From positions 4,278,001-4,342,000 of the forward strand of contig OW818693.1 in NCBI GenBank assembly GCA_942493335.1: 64,000 nucleotides of DNA. Reading direction: 5' to 3'. Made by a program: the position numbers and the translations under genes. The notes beneath the pieces were generated by a model. The model did not search any database and was not told the origin of the DNA. It worked only from the letters and a program-made list of their open reading frames with translations. The stretch's first letter is position 1. Every line of letters begins with the position of its first letter. Below are positions 8,453-16,601 of the stretch, one piece after another. The DNA is from JAEWSN01 sp942493335 (GTDB taxonomy: Bacteria > Bacillota > Clostridia > DSM-8532).

Positions 8453-9541
8453 GAAGACCAAATCCGCCTCGAAGCGTTCAAATGGCTCCGGGAAAAGCAG
8501 ATGCTTCATGGAGATGTACTCCCGCGGGATATGCTGCTGAAGGGCTTTCCATTCCGTGGCCAGCAAATCGGCCTCATGAGTCCGGCACAAGGCATCTTCA
8601 AGCCGAAGACACTTTCCTTGATCCCCATTTCGATCACAACAACCGTCAAAAGCCCATATGAGGATGCATTGATGGTTGATGGCTACATCCGCTACAAGTA
8701 TCGCGGCACGAACCTGCAGCATATCGACAACCGGGGACTCCGCCAGGCTATGTATGACAAGATCCCCCTCATTTACTTCCATGCCACTGCTCCCGGCCGA
8801 TATGTGCCCATCTGGCCGGTTTACATTGTAGGAGACGATCCGGCATCGCTGACGTTTCAGGTCGCGGCGGACGAGAACAGCACTGCTTTTCTGGAAGCAC
8901 TGGCGGCACAACAGACAAGGCAAGTCGAGTCCGGATCACCTGTCTCCTATGCACATTCGGTAATGCCTGAAGGTGAACTCACCGTTTCCGGGACAAGTTC
9001 CGTGAACCCGATGCAACAGGGCTTCCATATGTCCGATACCGGTTCCGGTGATGCCGGTTCCGGCGTGATGCCTCCATTTCAGTTGGATTTCGATGGTTAT
9101 TCCCATCCCATGAGCGGGGAAGAGCTTCGGCGGACATATGCGACGGTTCAGGCGAAGCAGCGACTCTTCCAGCAAACGTTCCGTGATATCGTACTCCATG
9201 CATACCAGGAACAGTGCGCATTCTGCCGGCTGCGCCACACGGCGTTGCTGGATGCGGCACACATCATTCCCGATCGTGAGGAAGCGGGAAGGCCGATCGT
9301 CAACAACGGCATGTCCCTGTGCAAGATCCACCATGCGGCATTTGATGCGGACATCATCGGCATCCGACCGGATCATGTGATCCAGGTGAATGAGCGGGTG
9401 CTGCAGGAGGTGGATGGACCTATGCTCAAGTACGGCATCCAGCAAATGCACAACGAGCGGATCATCCTGCCGAAGAACCGGAAGGAGTGGCCGAATGAAG
9501 AGATGCTGAAGATGCGGTATGAGCAGTTTCAGGCGGGGTAA
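8450..9541 (+). CDS. HNH restriction-like endonuclease (COG3440-type)
   Basis: A 363-residue protein with a C-terminal HNH nuclease: zinc Cys pair CAFC near residue 255, AHIIPDR near 269-275, NNGMSLCKIHHAAFD near 284-298. The N-terminal half (about residues 1-150) looks like a compact beta-rich recognition domain of the kind found in modification-dependent McrA/COG3440 endonucleases. I cannot tell whether it reads methylated, hydroxymethylated or phosphorothioated DNA. The linker (about 165-210) is Gly/Ser/Met-rich. Three in-frame ATGs occur (8435, 8441, 8450); 8450 fits best with GGAG 9 bases upstream. It ends the intact part of the island and would act as a type IV-like restriction enzyme. 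Confidence 0.85.
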   Translation: MEDQIRLEAFKWLREKQMLHGDVLPRDMLLKGFPFRGQQIGLMSPAQGIFKPKTLSLIPISITTTVKSPYEDALMVDGYIRYKYRGTNLQHIDNRGLRQAMYDKIPLIYFHATAPGRYVPIWPVYIVGDDPASLTFQVAADENSTAFLEALAAQQTRQVESGSPVSYAHSVMPEGELTVSGTSSVNPMQQGFHMSDTGSGDAGSGVMPPFQLDFDGYSHPMSGEELRRTYATVQAKQRLFQQTFRDIVLHAYQEQCAFCRLRHTALLDAAHIIPDREEAGRPIVNNGMSLCKIHHAAFDADIIGIRPDHVIQVNERVLQEVDGPMLKYGIQQMHNERIILPKNRKEWPNEEMLKMRYEQFQAG

Positions 9542-9606
9542 CGCGGAGAATTCTTTCGATACAGCATTTTCCGCGATAGGGATAAGGCTGTCGGCATGGG
9601 TGATAG

Positions 9607-9946
9607 ATGCAGAGCACTTATGCTGATAGTGTTTCTTCATTTTGCATTCGCAATGGGCTGCAATATGAACTAACGTATGCTGACAGCGATAAGAAACCTC
9701 GATTTTTAGTGTTCGAAAATTCCATTAAAGTAACCTTGCCGCTGCTTCAGAGAAAGTCATCACTAAGCACAGACGAACGCCTCATCTGCGAGGCCCTTTC
9801 AGGCAATAAGAGACTATCGAGCTCCGAAATCGCGAAAGTTACCGGTTTCGGGAAAACCAAGGTGGTCGGCTTGTTAAAAATCATTGCTTGAGCAAGGATT
9901 GGTGAAGTCGGTCGGAACCGGTCGTGGAACGAAATATGTGATGTGA
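9607..9946 (+). pseudogene. Frameshifted C-terminal remnant of AlbA/Schlafen-type ATP-binding regulator
   Basis: The frame from 9607 reads a beta-strand tail (KVTLPLL) and a winged helix (LSSSEIAKVTGFGKTKVVGLLK), then stops at 9889-9891. The neighbouring frame continues the same helix-wing without a gap (LEQGLVKSVGTGRGTKYVM, stop at 9944-9946). A single frameshift near 9885 therefore disrupts the ending expected of COG2865/AlbA_2-type proteins. The N-terminal AlbA_2 and ATPase domains are absent, so only a 3' fragment remains. The family is frequent in accessory islands; the remnant may mark the right edge of this one. Confidence 0.6.
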
Positions 9947-10045
9947 CAGACTCCGAATTGAGAGTCAGATCAGCCTTTACGCCGGTCAGTTGATGGAAAT
10001 CTGGTAAGCTTGATCCCCAATAGTGGCTGCAACTGCCCAGGTGCC

Positions 10046-13000
10046 CTATTTCGCGATCCCAATCAAGATGACCTTCTCCTCATCATCCACAATCTCAACA
10101 GTAGTGATAGGCTGCGACACCGCACGGATCGTGCTCAACGTTTCCCTGCAGATGTAGTCGGCCCACTCCTCTGGATAATCACCCGTGATGCTGATGGAGA
10201 TTTTGTCTGTGATGTCACAGCCCATCTGCTTTCTTGCGTCCTGAATATTGCGGACGATATCACGGGCAAGGCCTTCGCGCTTCAGCGCCGCTGTCACCGT
10301 CAGGTCCAAAGATACAACAAGACCCTGGCTGCTTGCGGCATGCATGCCTTCCTTTGCCTGGTAGGTAACAAGAAGGATGCTCGCATCAAAGCGTTCCTGC
10401 TTGCCATTGATGGTGAGCCACAGCTCCTGACCCTTCAGCACAAAGGCGCCGCTCTTGATGCATTTGATGATCTCAGGAATGCGTTGGGGGTATTTGTCGC
10501 GTATTTCCTGAAAGTGCGGATCATACTTCATCGTGACGATGTCGCTGGCATCCTGCAGCACCTCGACCACTTTCACATTGAGCTCCTCAGAGATGATTTC
10601 CTTGAACTCGGACACGATGGCATTCTGTTCCGGATCGGCAAGCGCAACCTTCAGAAGCCCCAGGGGGTGACGGTTCTTGATCCGGTTTTTGTTCCGGATG
10701 GATCTTGCCAGGTAGATCACGTTCTGAACAAGATCCAGCTTCTGCAGCAGGGAATCATCCTGGAAGGTAGCCGGAATACTCGGCCAATCCGCGAGATGCA
10801 CCGATTGCTGGTCGGTGAACGTCTTGTACAGCTTCTCGGCGAGAAACGGCGCAACCGGCGCAAACAGCAGGGCTGTGTTCACAAGCACATAGTAGAGTGT
10901 CTCATAGGCATTTTGCTTGTCCCGCGACATGCCGCTGCCCCAGAACCTCCGCCTGGAACGCCTGATATACCAGTTTGTCAGACCATCCACGAGCGACAGA
11001 AGCTGATTCACATATTGGTTCACCTGATAGGCGTCCATGCTGACCGTGATTTTATTCGCCGTATCGTACAGCTTCGCCAGGATCCATTTGTCGAGTTGGT
11101 TGTCGGTGTCCGGTTCCTTCGGTTCCTTCAGGCAGAATCCATCGATGTTGGCATACGACAGATAAAAATTGCAGGCATTCCAGTAGGGCAGAAGAAGCTG
11201 CTGATAGGCATCCTGTATGCCGTCCTCGTCAAACAGCAGATCCCCGATCAACATCGCATTGCTTTGATACAGATACAGCCGGAATGCGTCGGTTCCCCAT
11301 TTCTGCATCAGTTCCATCGGATCCGTATAGTTTTTCGAGGACTTGGACAGCTTTTTCCCATCCTTCGCCAATAGTGTGCCATGCACGATGCAATGCTGGA
11401 ACGCAGGCCTGTCAAACAGCGCAACGGCAAGAACATGCAAGTAATAGAACCAGCATCTGATTTGCCCGGTATACTCCACGATAAAGTCGCTGGGGAAATG
11501 GGATTCGAACCAATCCTTGTTCTCAAAGGGATAATGCTTTTGGGCGAAGGGAACGGATCCGCTCTCAAACCAGCAGTCCAGCACCTCGGGGATGCGCTTC
11601 ATCGTGCCGCCGCAGCAGGCGCACGGGAAGGTCACCTTGTCCATGTATTGCCGATGCAGGTCTGTCAAACGAATGCCGCTTGCCTGATAAATCTCGTCAA
11701 TACTGCCGAGAACGACTCTTTCAGCGCACGCCTCACATTCCCAAATGGGCATGGGGGTGCTCCAATATCGATTTCTTGAGATGTTCCAGTCACGCGCGTT
11801 TGACAGCCAGTTGCCGAAGCGGCCATGCTTGACAGTCTCCGGGATCCAGTCGATGTCGTTGTTGCAATCCAGCAACCGATCCTTGATCTTCTCGATATGA
11901 AAATACCAGGCATCCATTGCCTTGTAGATCAAGGGCTGTCTGCATCGCCAGCAATGGGGATAATTGTGCTCGATGGTCCCATCCGCAACCGCTTTTCCAT
12001 TGGCATTGAGGAAACGGATGATGCTCTGATTTGTATCGATCACATTCTTCTGACCATCCAAGTCGTAAAAATCCGTGATTTCCGCGGTGAACCGTCCCTT
12101 GGCATCGACAGGGTTCACAAGCGGCACATGATGCTTTCGGCAGGTCCAGTAGTCATCCTCCCCAAAGGCAGGGGCGGTGTGCACAATCCCCACGCCGTCT
12201 TCTGAATCCACATAGTCTGCGGCCACCACCTGAAACGCGCCTTCGTCCTTTTTGCCTGCAAAATAGGGGAACAGCGGTTCATAGGTCATGCCGACAAGCT
12301 CGGAACCCTCAACGACCTTTACGATCTCCGGGTGCGCGCCGAACACCTTCTCATACCTGGAAAGGCAGGTCTCGCCGGCGATCAGAATCTCATCACCCAC
12401 TTCAACAAACGCATAGCGAAGAGTGGCCCCTACCGCCAGACACATGTTGGCAGGCAGTGTCCAGGGCGTTGTGGTCCAGGCCAGGAAGCAAACGGGTTTT
12501 TCCTTGATGCGCATGGCGGTTGCGAATTTCACGACAACCCACCTATCCTGCCGCGGCCGCGTGGAGTCGGATTCTCTCGTGTCGGAGATCGACAACGAGG
12601 TTTCGCAGTGCATGCAATAGGGCGTGACCCGATAGTCCCTGTAGATCAATCCCTTGTCGTAGCATTGCTTGAACGCCCAGAGCACGCTTTCCATAAATGT
12701 AGGGTCCATGGTTTTGTAAGCGCCGTCATAGTCGACCCACCGTGCCATGTACTCGACATATTCCTTCCAGGCCTCGTTGTTTTGCGAAACGATGTCCTTG
12801 CATTTGTCATTGAACACATCAATGCCCAATTCGTGCTCGATCACATGCTTGCCTTCGATGCCAAGCTGAACCTCCGCCTGGTTCTCGATCGGCAGGCCAT
12901 GGCAATCCCATCCCCAAACGCGGGGCACGGAAAAGCCCCTCATGGTCCAGTACCGCGCGATCATGTCCTTGATGAAGGAAACCAGCACCGTTCCATGATG

Positions 13001-13162
13001 GGGTTTCCCTGTGGGAAAGGGAGGTCCGTCATAAAACACGATCTCGCCACCGGTCTTGCTTTCCACGGATTTCTCAAAAAGCTGATGCGCTTTCCAGAAA
13101 CCGAGGATTTCCGCTTGTGTCTCCCGGATTTGCGGCTTGCCTGTCAATTCTTCGTATTTCAT
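10046..13162 (-). CDS. ileS: Isoleucyl-tRNA synthetase
   Basis: This 1038-residue class Ia synthetase charges tRNA-Ile with isoleucine. The HIGH-type signature is PFPTGKPHHGT (about residues 48-58), the KMSKS loop is KKLSKSSK near residue 605, and the WGWDCHGLPIE block and the editing-domain sequence TTPWTLPANM are present. The sequence style and length fit the IleS type 2 (eukaryote/Chlamydia-like) branch rather than the Bacillus type 1 enzyme; type 2 enzymes are often mupirocin-tolerant. The start at 13162 lies 8 bases after GGAGG, 3 codons inside the longest frame. It is transcribed from a promoter at 13448-13476 through a T-box leader, so expression should rise when tRNA-Ile is uncharged. 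Confidence 0.97.
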   Translation of the reverse strand: MKYEELTGKPQIRETQAEILGFWKAHQLFEKSVESKTGGEIVFYDGPPFPTGKPHHGTVLVSFIKDMIARYWTMRGFSVPRVWGWDCHGLPIENQAEVQLGIEGKHVIEHELGIDVFNDKCKDIVSQNNEAWKEYVEYMARWVDYDGAYKTMDPTFMESVLWAFKQCYDKGLIYRDYRVTPYCMHCETSLSISDTRESDSTRPRQDRWVVVKFATAMRIKEKPVCFLAWTTTPWTLPANMCLAVGATLRYAFVEVGDEILIAGETCLSRYEKVFGAHPEIVKVVEGSELVGMTYEPLFPYFAGKKDEGAFQVVAADYVDSEDGVGIVHTAPAFGEDDYWTCRKHHVPLVNPVDAKGRFTAEITDFYDLDGQKNVIDTNQSIIRFLNANGKAVADGTIEHNYPHCWRCRQPLIYKAMDAWYFHIEKIKDRLLDCNNDIDWIPETVKHGRFGNWLSNARDWNISRNRYWSTPMPIWECEACAERVVLGSIDEIYQASGIRLTDLHRQYMDKVTFPCACCGGTMKRIPEVLDCWFESGSVPFAQKHYPFENKDWFESHFPSDFIVEYTGQIRCWFYYLHVLAVALFDRPAFQHCIVHGTLLAKDGKKLSKSSKNYTDPMELMQKWGTDAFRLYLYQSNAMLIGDLLFDEDGIQDAYQQLLLPYWNACNFYLSYANIDGFCLKEPKEPDTDNQLDKWILAKLYDTANKITVSMDAYQVNQYVNQLLSLVDGLTNWYIRRSRRRFWGSGMSRDKQNAYETLYYVLVNTALLFAPVAPFLAEKLYKTFTDQQSVHLADWPSIPATFQDDSLLQKLDLVQNVIYLARSIRNKNRIKNRHPLGLLKVALADPEQNAIVSEFKEIISEELNVKVVEVLQDASDIVTMKYDPHFQEIRDKYPQRIPEIIKCIKSGAFVLKGQELWLTINGKQERFDASILLVTYQAKEGMHAASSQGLVVSLDLTVTAALKREGLARDIVRNIQDARKQMGCDITDKISISITGDYPEEWADYICRETLSTIRAVSQPITTVEIVDDEEKVILIGIAK

Positions 13163-13200
13163 GTCCAACACCTCCGATGGCTATTGCTTCGTAAATTGAG

Positions 13201-13441
13201 CACAAAAAAGCTTCCGCCCCATAACAGGACGAAAGCTAAAATTCGTGATACCACCTGATACGGCATACAATCATATGCGTTCCTGGTAACGGGGGAATCC
13301 GTCAGCACCTACTCCATTCGGTCTGAAACTCCAGAGGGATATTCAACACAACCTACTCTGTGCCGGGCTTCCACTCTCCCCGGTTCGCTGTGACATTTCG
13401 AAGGTGCTTACTGTCTCTATCATCGCCATGTTTATTCAGTT
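13201..13441 (-). promoter_or_regulatory. T-box leader of ileS with terminator
   Basis: Read on the minus strand, the leader begins with AGTAAGCACC, whose GCACC pairs with GGTGC near 13308 to close stem I. A distal arm (GGAGAGTGGAAGCCCGG) follows. An ATC triplet at 13340-13338 is in the expected place for an isoleucine specifier. The T-box core reads AGGTGGTATCACG (about 13255-13243), where UGGU can pair with the ACCA end of tRNA-Ile. The terminator (AGCTTTCGTCC with GGGGCGGAAGCT, then six T) is at 13238-13205. Confidence 0.93.
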
Positions 13442-13447
13442 GACTCT

Positions 13448-13476
13448 ACAATAACGGAAGAATGGGACTTTGTAAA
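13448..13476 (-). promoter_or_regulatory. Sigma-70-type promoter of ileS
   Basis: On the minus strand TTTACA (13476-13471), a 17-bp spacer and TATTGT (13453-13448) place the start of transcription near 13441, exactly where the T-box leader begins. Confidence 0.7.
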
Positions 13477-13570
13477 GCGTATCATGGTGGATGGCAACGG
13501 CGACGCCAGCGCTTGATTGTCGGTATGTTCTGTTACAACAGAATCAGGATCGAACAATCAGGTTTTGTAA

Positions 13571-13720
13571 TCCAACAACGCGCTGGTGCCATCATGGCCG
13601 CCGGTTCAGCCGGAAGAAGAAGCTTGCATGATTCTGGACCTGCAGTCCCACGTGGGGCACAACCATGACGATATGCTGCTGGGATTGTGCCAGAAGTACG
13701 CACCGAAGCTGGAAAAGTGA
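13571..13720 (+). other. Possible gene remnant in the ileS-dehydrogenase gap
   Basis: The gap 13477-13938 holds no complete gene. One frame from 13571 to the stop at 13718-13720 encodes 49 residues (ending QKYAPKLEK) with protein-like composition but no start or ribosome binding site. It may be the 3' end of a decayed gene; a TipAS-like helical domain is one guess, which I cannot support. No other structure was seen in the rest of the gap. Confidence 0.25.
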
Positions 13721-13944
13721 GGTCAAACCGGTTCCGATGAATGTCTGACAGGATCACCGGTGTCGATGGGTAATCGATGGTGGTCCTGATGAACCGCAAC
13801 AAATTTGTGCGATTTTCCGGCACATTCGATATATCCTCATGAAACTGCATATGCTATGTTATATGCGACAATCCGCGATTTCTGAAAGGTTCCTTCAACG
13901 AAACACGCTTGGAGATTCATTTTATCTGACGGAGGAGTATGAAA

Positions 13945-15054
13945 ATGGCACCCAAAAAGGCTGTGAAAAAGACAGACAAGAAGATCCGGATCGGCATCAT
14001 CGGATGCGGCGGTATCGCCAACGGCAAGCACATGCCGGCTCTGAGCAAGCTCAAGGACGTTGAGATGGTCGCGTTCTGCGATATCATCCCCGAGAAGGCG
14101 GAGAAGGCCAAGGAACAGTACGGCGCCGCAGACGCGAAGGTGTACGCGGACTACAAGGAATTGCTGAAGGACAAGACCATTGATGTAATCCATGTCTGCA
14201 CCCCGAACCGTTCGCATGCCCCCATCTCCATCGACTCCATGAAGGCCGGCAAGCATGTCATGTGCGAAAAGCCGATGGCCAAGACCGCTGCGGATGCGCG
14301 CGAGATGGTCAAGGTCGCGAAGGAAACCGGCATGAAGCTGACCGTCGGCTACCAGCACCGTCACAAGCCGGAATCCATTTACCTCAAGAGCGTCATCGAA
14401 CGCGGCGACCTGGGTGAAATCTACCTTGGCAAAGCATATGCTGTCCGCCGTCGCGGCACACCGAACTGGGGCGTGTTCCTCAACGAGTACGAACAGGGTG
14501 GCGGCCCGCTGATCGACATCGGCACGCACTCCCTTGACGTCACGTTGTACCTGATGAACAACTACGAGCCCCGCATGGTTGTCGGCACGAAGTACAAGAA
14601 GGTCAACAACCCGGCGGAAGGCAATCCGTGGGGCGGCTGGGAAGCTGATGCCAACACGCTGGAAGATTCCGCATTCGGCTTCATCGTGATGAAGAACGGC
14701 GCCACCATCATCCTTGAATCCAGCTGGGCGCTGAACACCAGCGAACCCATCCAGGAAGGCAGCTGCATGTTGTGCGGCTCCGATGCGGGCGCACAGATCA
14801 AGAACGGTGTCACCATCAACAAGGCGGAGTTCGGTCGCCTGGTGGAAATCAAGCCCGACCTCGCCAGCGGTGGTGTGGCGTTCTACGAAGGCGCTTCGAG
14901 CAACCCTGTCGATGTGGAGGCACGCCGCTGGATCGACGCCGTGAAGAACGACACCGACCCGGTTGTGCTGCCGCAGCAGGCCTGCGTTGTGTCCGAAATC
15001 CTGGAGGCCATCTACACCTCCGCGAAGACGGGCCAGCCGGTGTATTTCGACTGA
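13945..15054 (+). CDS. Gfo/Idh/MocA family NAD(P)-dependent oxidoreductase
   Basis: A 369-residue sugar or inositol dehydrogenase-like enzyme. The nucleotide-binding motif is IGIIGCGGIANGKHMPAL (about residues 15-32), the CEKPMA block containing the conserved Lys is near 110, and GGPLIDIGTHSLD follows near 186-198, supplying the catalytic Asp and His. The N-terminus has a short Lys-rich extension (MAPKKAVKKTDKK). The start at 13945 is best placed for AGGAG at 13933-13937; ATG 13939 is two codons upstream. Codon use is strongly biased toward C- and G-ending codons, more than in neighbouring genes, which suggests high expression. It stands alone, closed by a hairpin at 15139-15174. The substrate cannot be deduced. 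Confidence 0.92.
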   Translation: MAPKKAVKKTDKKIRIGIIGCGGIANGKHMPALSKLKDVEMVAFCDIIPEKAEKAKEQYGAADAKVYADYKELLKDKTIDVIHVCTPNRSHAPISIDSMKAGKHVMCEKPMAKTAADAREMVKVAKETGMKLTVGYQHRHKPESIYLKSVIERGDLGEIYLGKAYAVRRRGTPNWGVFLNEYEQGGGPLIDIGTHSLDVTLYLMNNYEPRMVVGTKYKKVNNPAEGNPWGGWEADANTLEDSAFGFIVMKNGATIILESSWALNTSEPIQEGSCMLCGSDAGAQIKNGVTINKAEFGRLVEIKPDLASGGVAFYEGASSNPVDVEARRWIDAVKNDTDPVVLPQQACVVSEILEAIYTSAKTGQPVYFD

Positions 15055-15138
15055 GTGAATTGAGGCCATGGGGTTCGGCGACTCAATCGATGAAGGACGC
15101 CTTATAGACCTTGATTGAATATCCCCATATGGAATGTA

Positions 15139-15174
15139 CAACGGCTGTCCTCTGCATTTGGAGGGCAGCCGTTG
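15139..15174 (+). terminator. Intrinsic terminator of the oxidoreductase gene
   Basis: CAACGGCTGTCCTC and GAGGGCAGCCGTTG form a 14-bp stem (one G-U pair) around a 7-8 base loop, followed by a T-rich stretch. It lies 85 bp after the stop codon. Confidence 0.75.
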
Positions 15175-15212
15175 TTGTTCTTCCATTTAGGAGCAGCCGT
15201 TGTCGTTCTTTT
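15155..15212 (+). repeat. Two-copy direct repeat overlapping the terminator
   Basis: The 3' arm and T-rich tail of the terminator (about 15155-15182) are repeated with few changes at about 15184-15212; both contain GCAGCCGTTGTnGTTCTT. The 5' arm is not repeated, so the second copy cannot form the same hairpin. Confidence 0.6.
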
Positions 15213-15243
15213 CCTAAGGATCTTCGCGGATGCGTGCCATCAC

Positions 15244-15507
15244 GGAAAGGAAGAGAACAACCTTTTCGTGGAACTTGCATCGCGCAGCATCGACATGATT
15301 TACAAGCTGAACACATTCATGATGTCGGGTGTCGGCGAATACTGGCTCGATGATCCCGAAAACCGGCAGGTCACAATCTATCGGCTTCAGGAGTTGCAGA
15401 TCGCTGGATACGATGTGGTGAGGATGGGTGAGGTTGCCGGATCAAAGCTTTGCGAAGGTTTGTCTGTTGCTTTGGACGAATTGTGGGAGATGGACAGTTC
15501 AAAATGA
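15244..15507 (+). pseudogene. Remnant of a Uma2-family (DUF820) endonuclease-like gene
   Basis: The translated segment reads LFVELASRSIDMIYKLNTF, then GVGEYWLDDPENRQVTIYRL. This is the C-terminal half of a Uma2/DUF820 protein, where GVxEYWxVDPENRxVxVYRL is the family hallmark and belongs to a PD-(D/E)XK-like fold. The N-terminal half with the catalytic Asp region is missing, and the frame runs back only into the repeat at 15155-15212. No ribosome binding site precedes it. A decayed gene is the simplest reading. The rest of the 15055-15689 gap holds the terminator, the repeat and about 180 bp without recognisable features. Confidence 0.6.
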
Positions 15508-15689
15508 TCCTTCATGGGATGTGTCAACCAATGCATCCGGACTTCAAGCAATACCAAAGAGAATCAGGTTGGCAGCAGACAGTTTTGATTGCCGTTACGA
15601 ATAGATAACGATAAACTGAATGTGAAGACGGAAACTGACAATGGACGGAACCTGACAATTGCAGGACAGCTGGAGTGGGAGATACATGC

Positions 15690-16553
15690 ATGCCAAAGGT
15701 AAGCATTTGCATACCGACATATAATGGAGCAAGATATATCGACAGAACCATCCGGACAGTTTTGTCTCAGACTTACAGGGATTTTGAGCTGATCATCAAT
15801 GACGACAGTTCGTCAGATGAAACCTTGAAAGTTGTGGATGGCTACGCAAAATCCGATCAACGGATACGGGTGTATGTCAATGAGCATCGGCATGGGTTGA
15901 CCGGAAACTGGAACAAGGCCTTGGGCCATGCGGCGGGAGAATATGTCAAGCTTCTGTGTCAGGATGATCTTCTGGAGCCGGATTGCATCGAAAAACAGGT
16001 GCAGATCCTTGAAACATTGCCGCAGGTTTCTTTGGTCACTTGCGCGACCAAGGTCATCGACAGCAACGATAAAGTGATGTTGAGACGAAAGTTCTGGCAT
16101 GGCACCCGTTTGTTCGACGGAAGGAAAGCCGCGAAGATATCCCTGCTTGGCGTGAATTTGTTCGGAGAACCCAGTGCAGGGATGTACCGGAAAAGAGAGC
16201 AGGAGAAAATCGGACTGTATGACACGCGATATGGATATGTGCCTGATTGGGACTTTTCCCTCAGGTTACTGGGGGAAGGGGATCTCTACAATATCGACGA
16301 GTTCCTGACGAAATTCAGGGTGAATACGGATACGGAGTCAGGAAGACTGCTGAATCACAAGCTGATGGGAATATGCAGGGAAGAGTTCGATTTTTTCAAT
16401 CGAAACAGAGCGAATCATGGACTCCATTCGACGATGCAATTTGTGAACCATGTGGTTGTTTTGTTCAAAAACGTTTTCTACAGGCTGTATCTGAATATTT
16501 TCTTCAACCACCCGGAAAATGATGCGAAAGAAGAGGTGTCCTTCGTTGGATGA
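15690..16553 (+). CDS. Family 2 glycosyltransferase
   Basis: This 287-residue GT-A fold enzyme begins MPKVSICIPTYNGARYIDRT. It shows the family 2 nucleotide-sugar region (FELIINDDSSSDET, about residues 36-49) and KLLCQDDLLEPDCIEKQ carrying the DxD-like acidic pair (QDD near 92). The QEKIGLYDTRYGYVPDWDFSLRL segment supplies the likely catalytic acidic residues. No membrane anchor is seen. The start at 15690 has GGGAG 8 bases upstream; the longer frame from a GTG at 15675 lacks a site. A flippase-like membrane protein follows after 48 bp, so the pair probably works on a lipid-linked or cell-wall glycan. Confidence 0.9.
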   Translation: MPKVSICIPTYNGARYIDRTIRTVLSQTYRDFELIINDDSSSDETLKVVDGYAKSDQRIRVYVNEHRHGLTGNWNKALGHAAGEYVKLLCQDDLLEPDCIEKQVQILETLPQVSLVTCATKVIDSNDKVMLRRKFWHGTRLFDGRKAAKISLLGVNLFGEPSAGMYRKREQEKIGLYDTRYGYVPDWDFSLRLLGEGDLYNIDEFLTKFRVNTDTESGRLLNHKLMGICREEFDFFNRNRANHGLHSTMQFVNHVVVLFKNVFYRLYLNIFFNHPENDAKEEVSFVG

Positions 16554-16601
16554 CACATGACCTGAAATGAATATGTTGGATGCAGCCTGGGAAGCAGAGT
16601 C

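Noticed and set aside
10010..11374. A 454-codon plus-strand open frame opposite ileS
   Set aside because: It is antisense to conserved synthetase sequence and lacks a start site.
13571..13720. A functional small gene between ileS and the oxidoreductase
   Set aside because: The frame has no ribosome binding site and no complete domain; it is listed only as a possible remnant.
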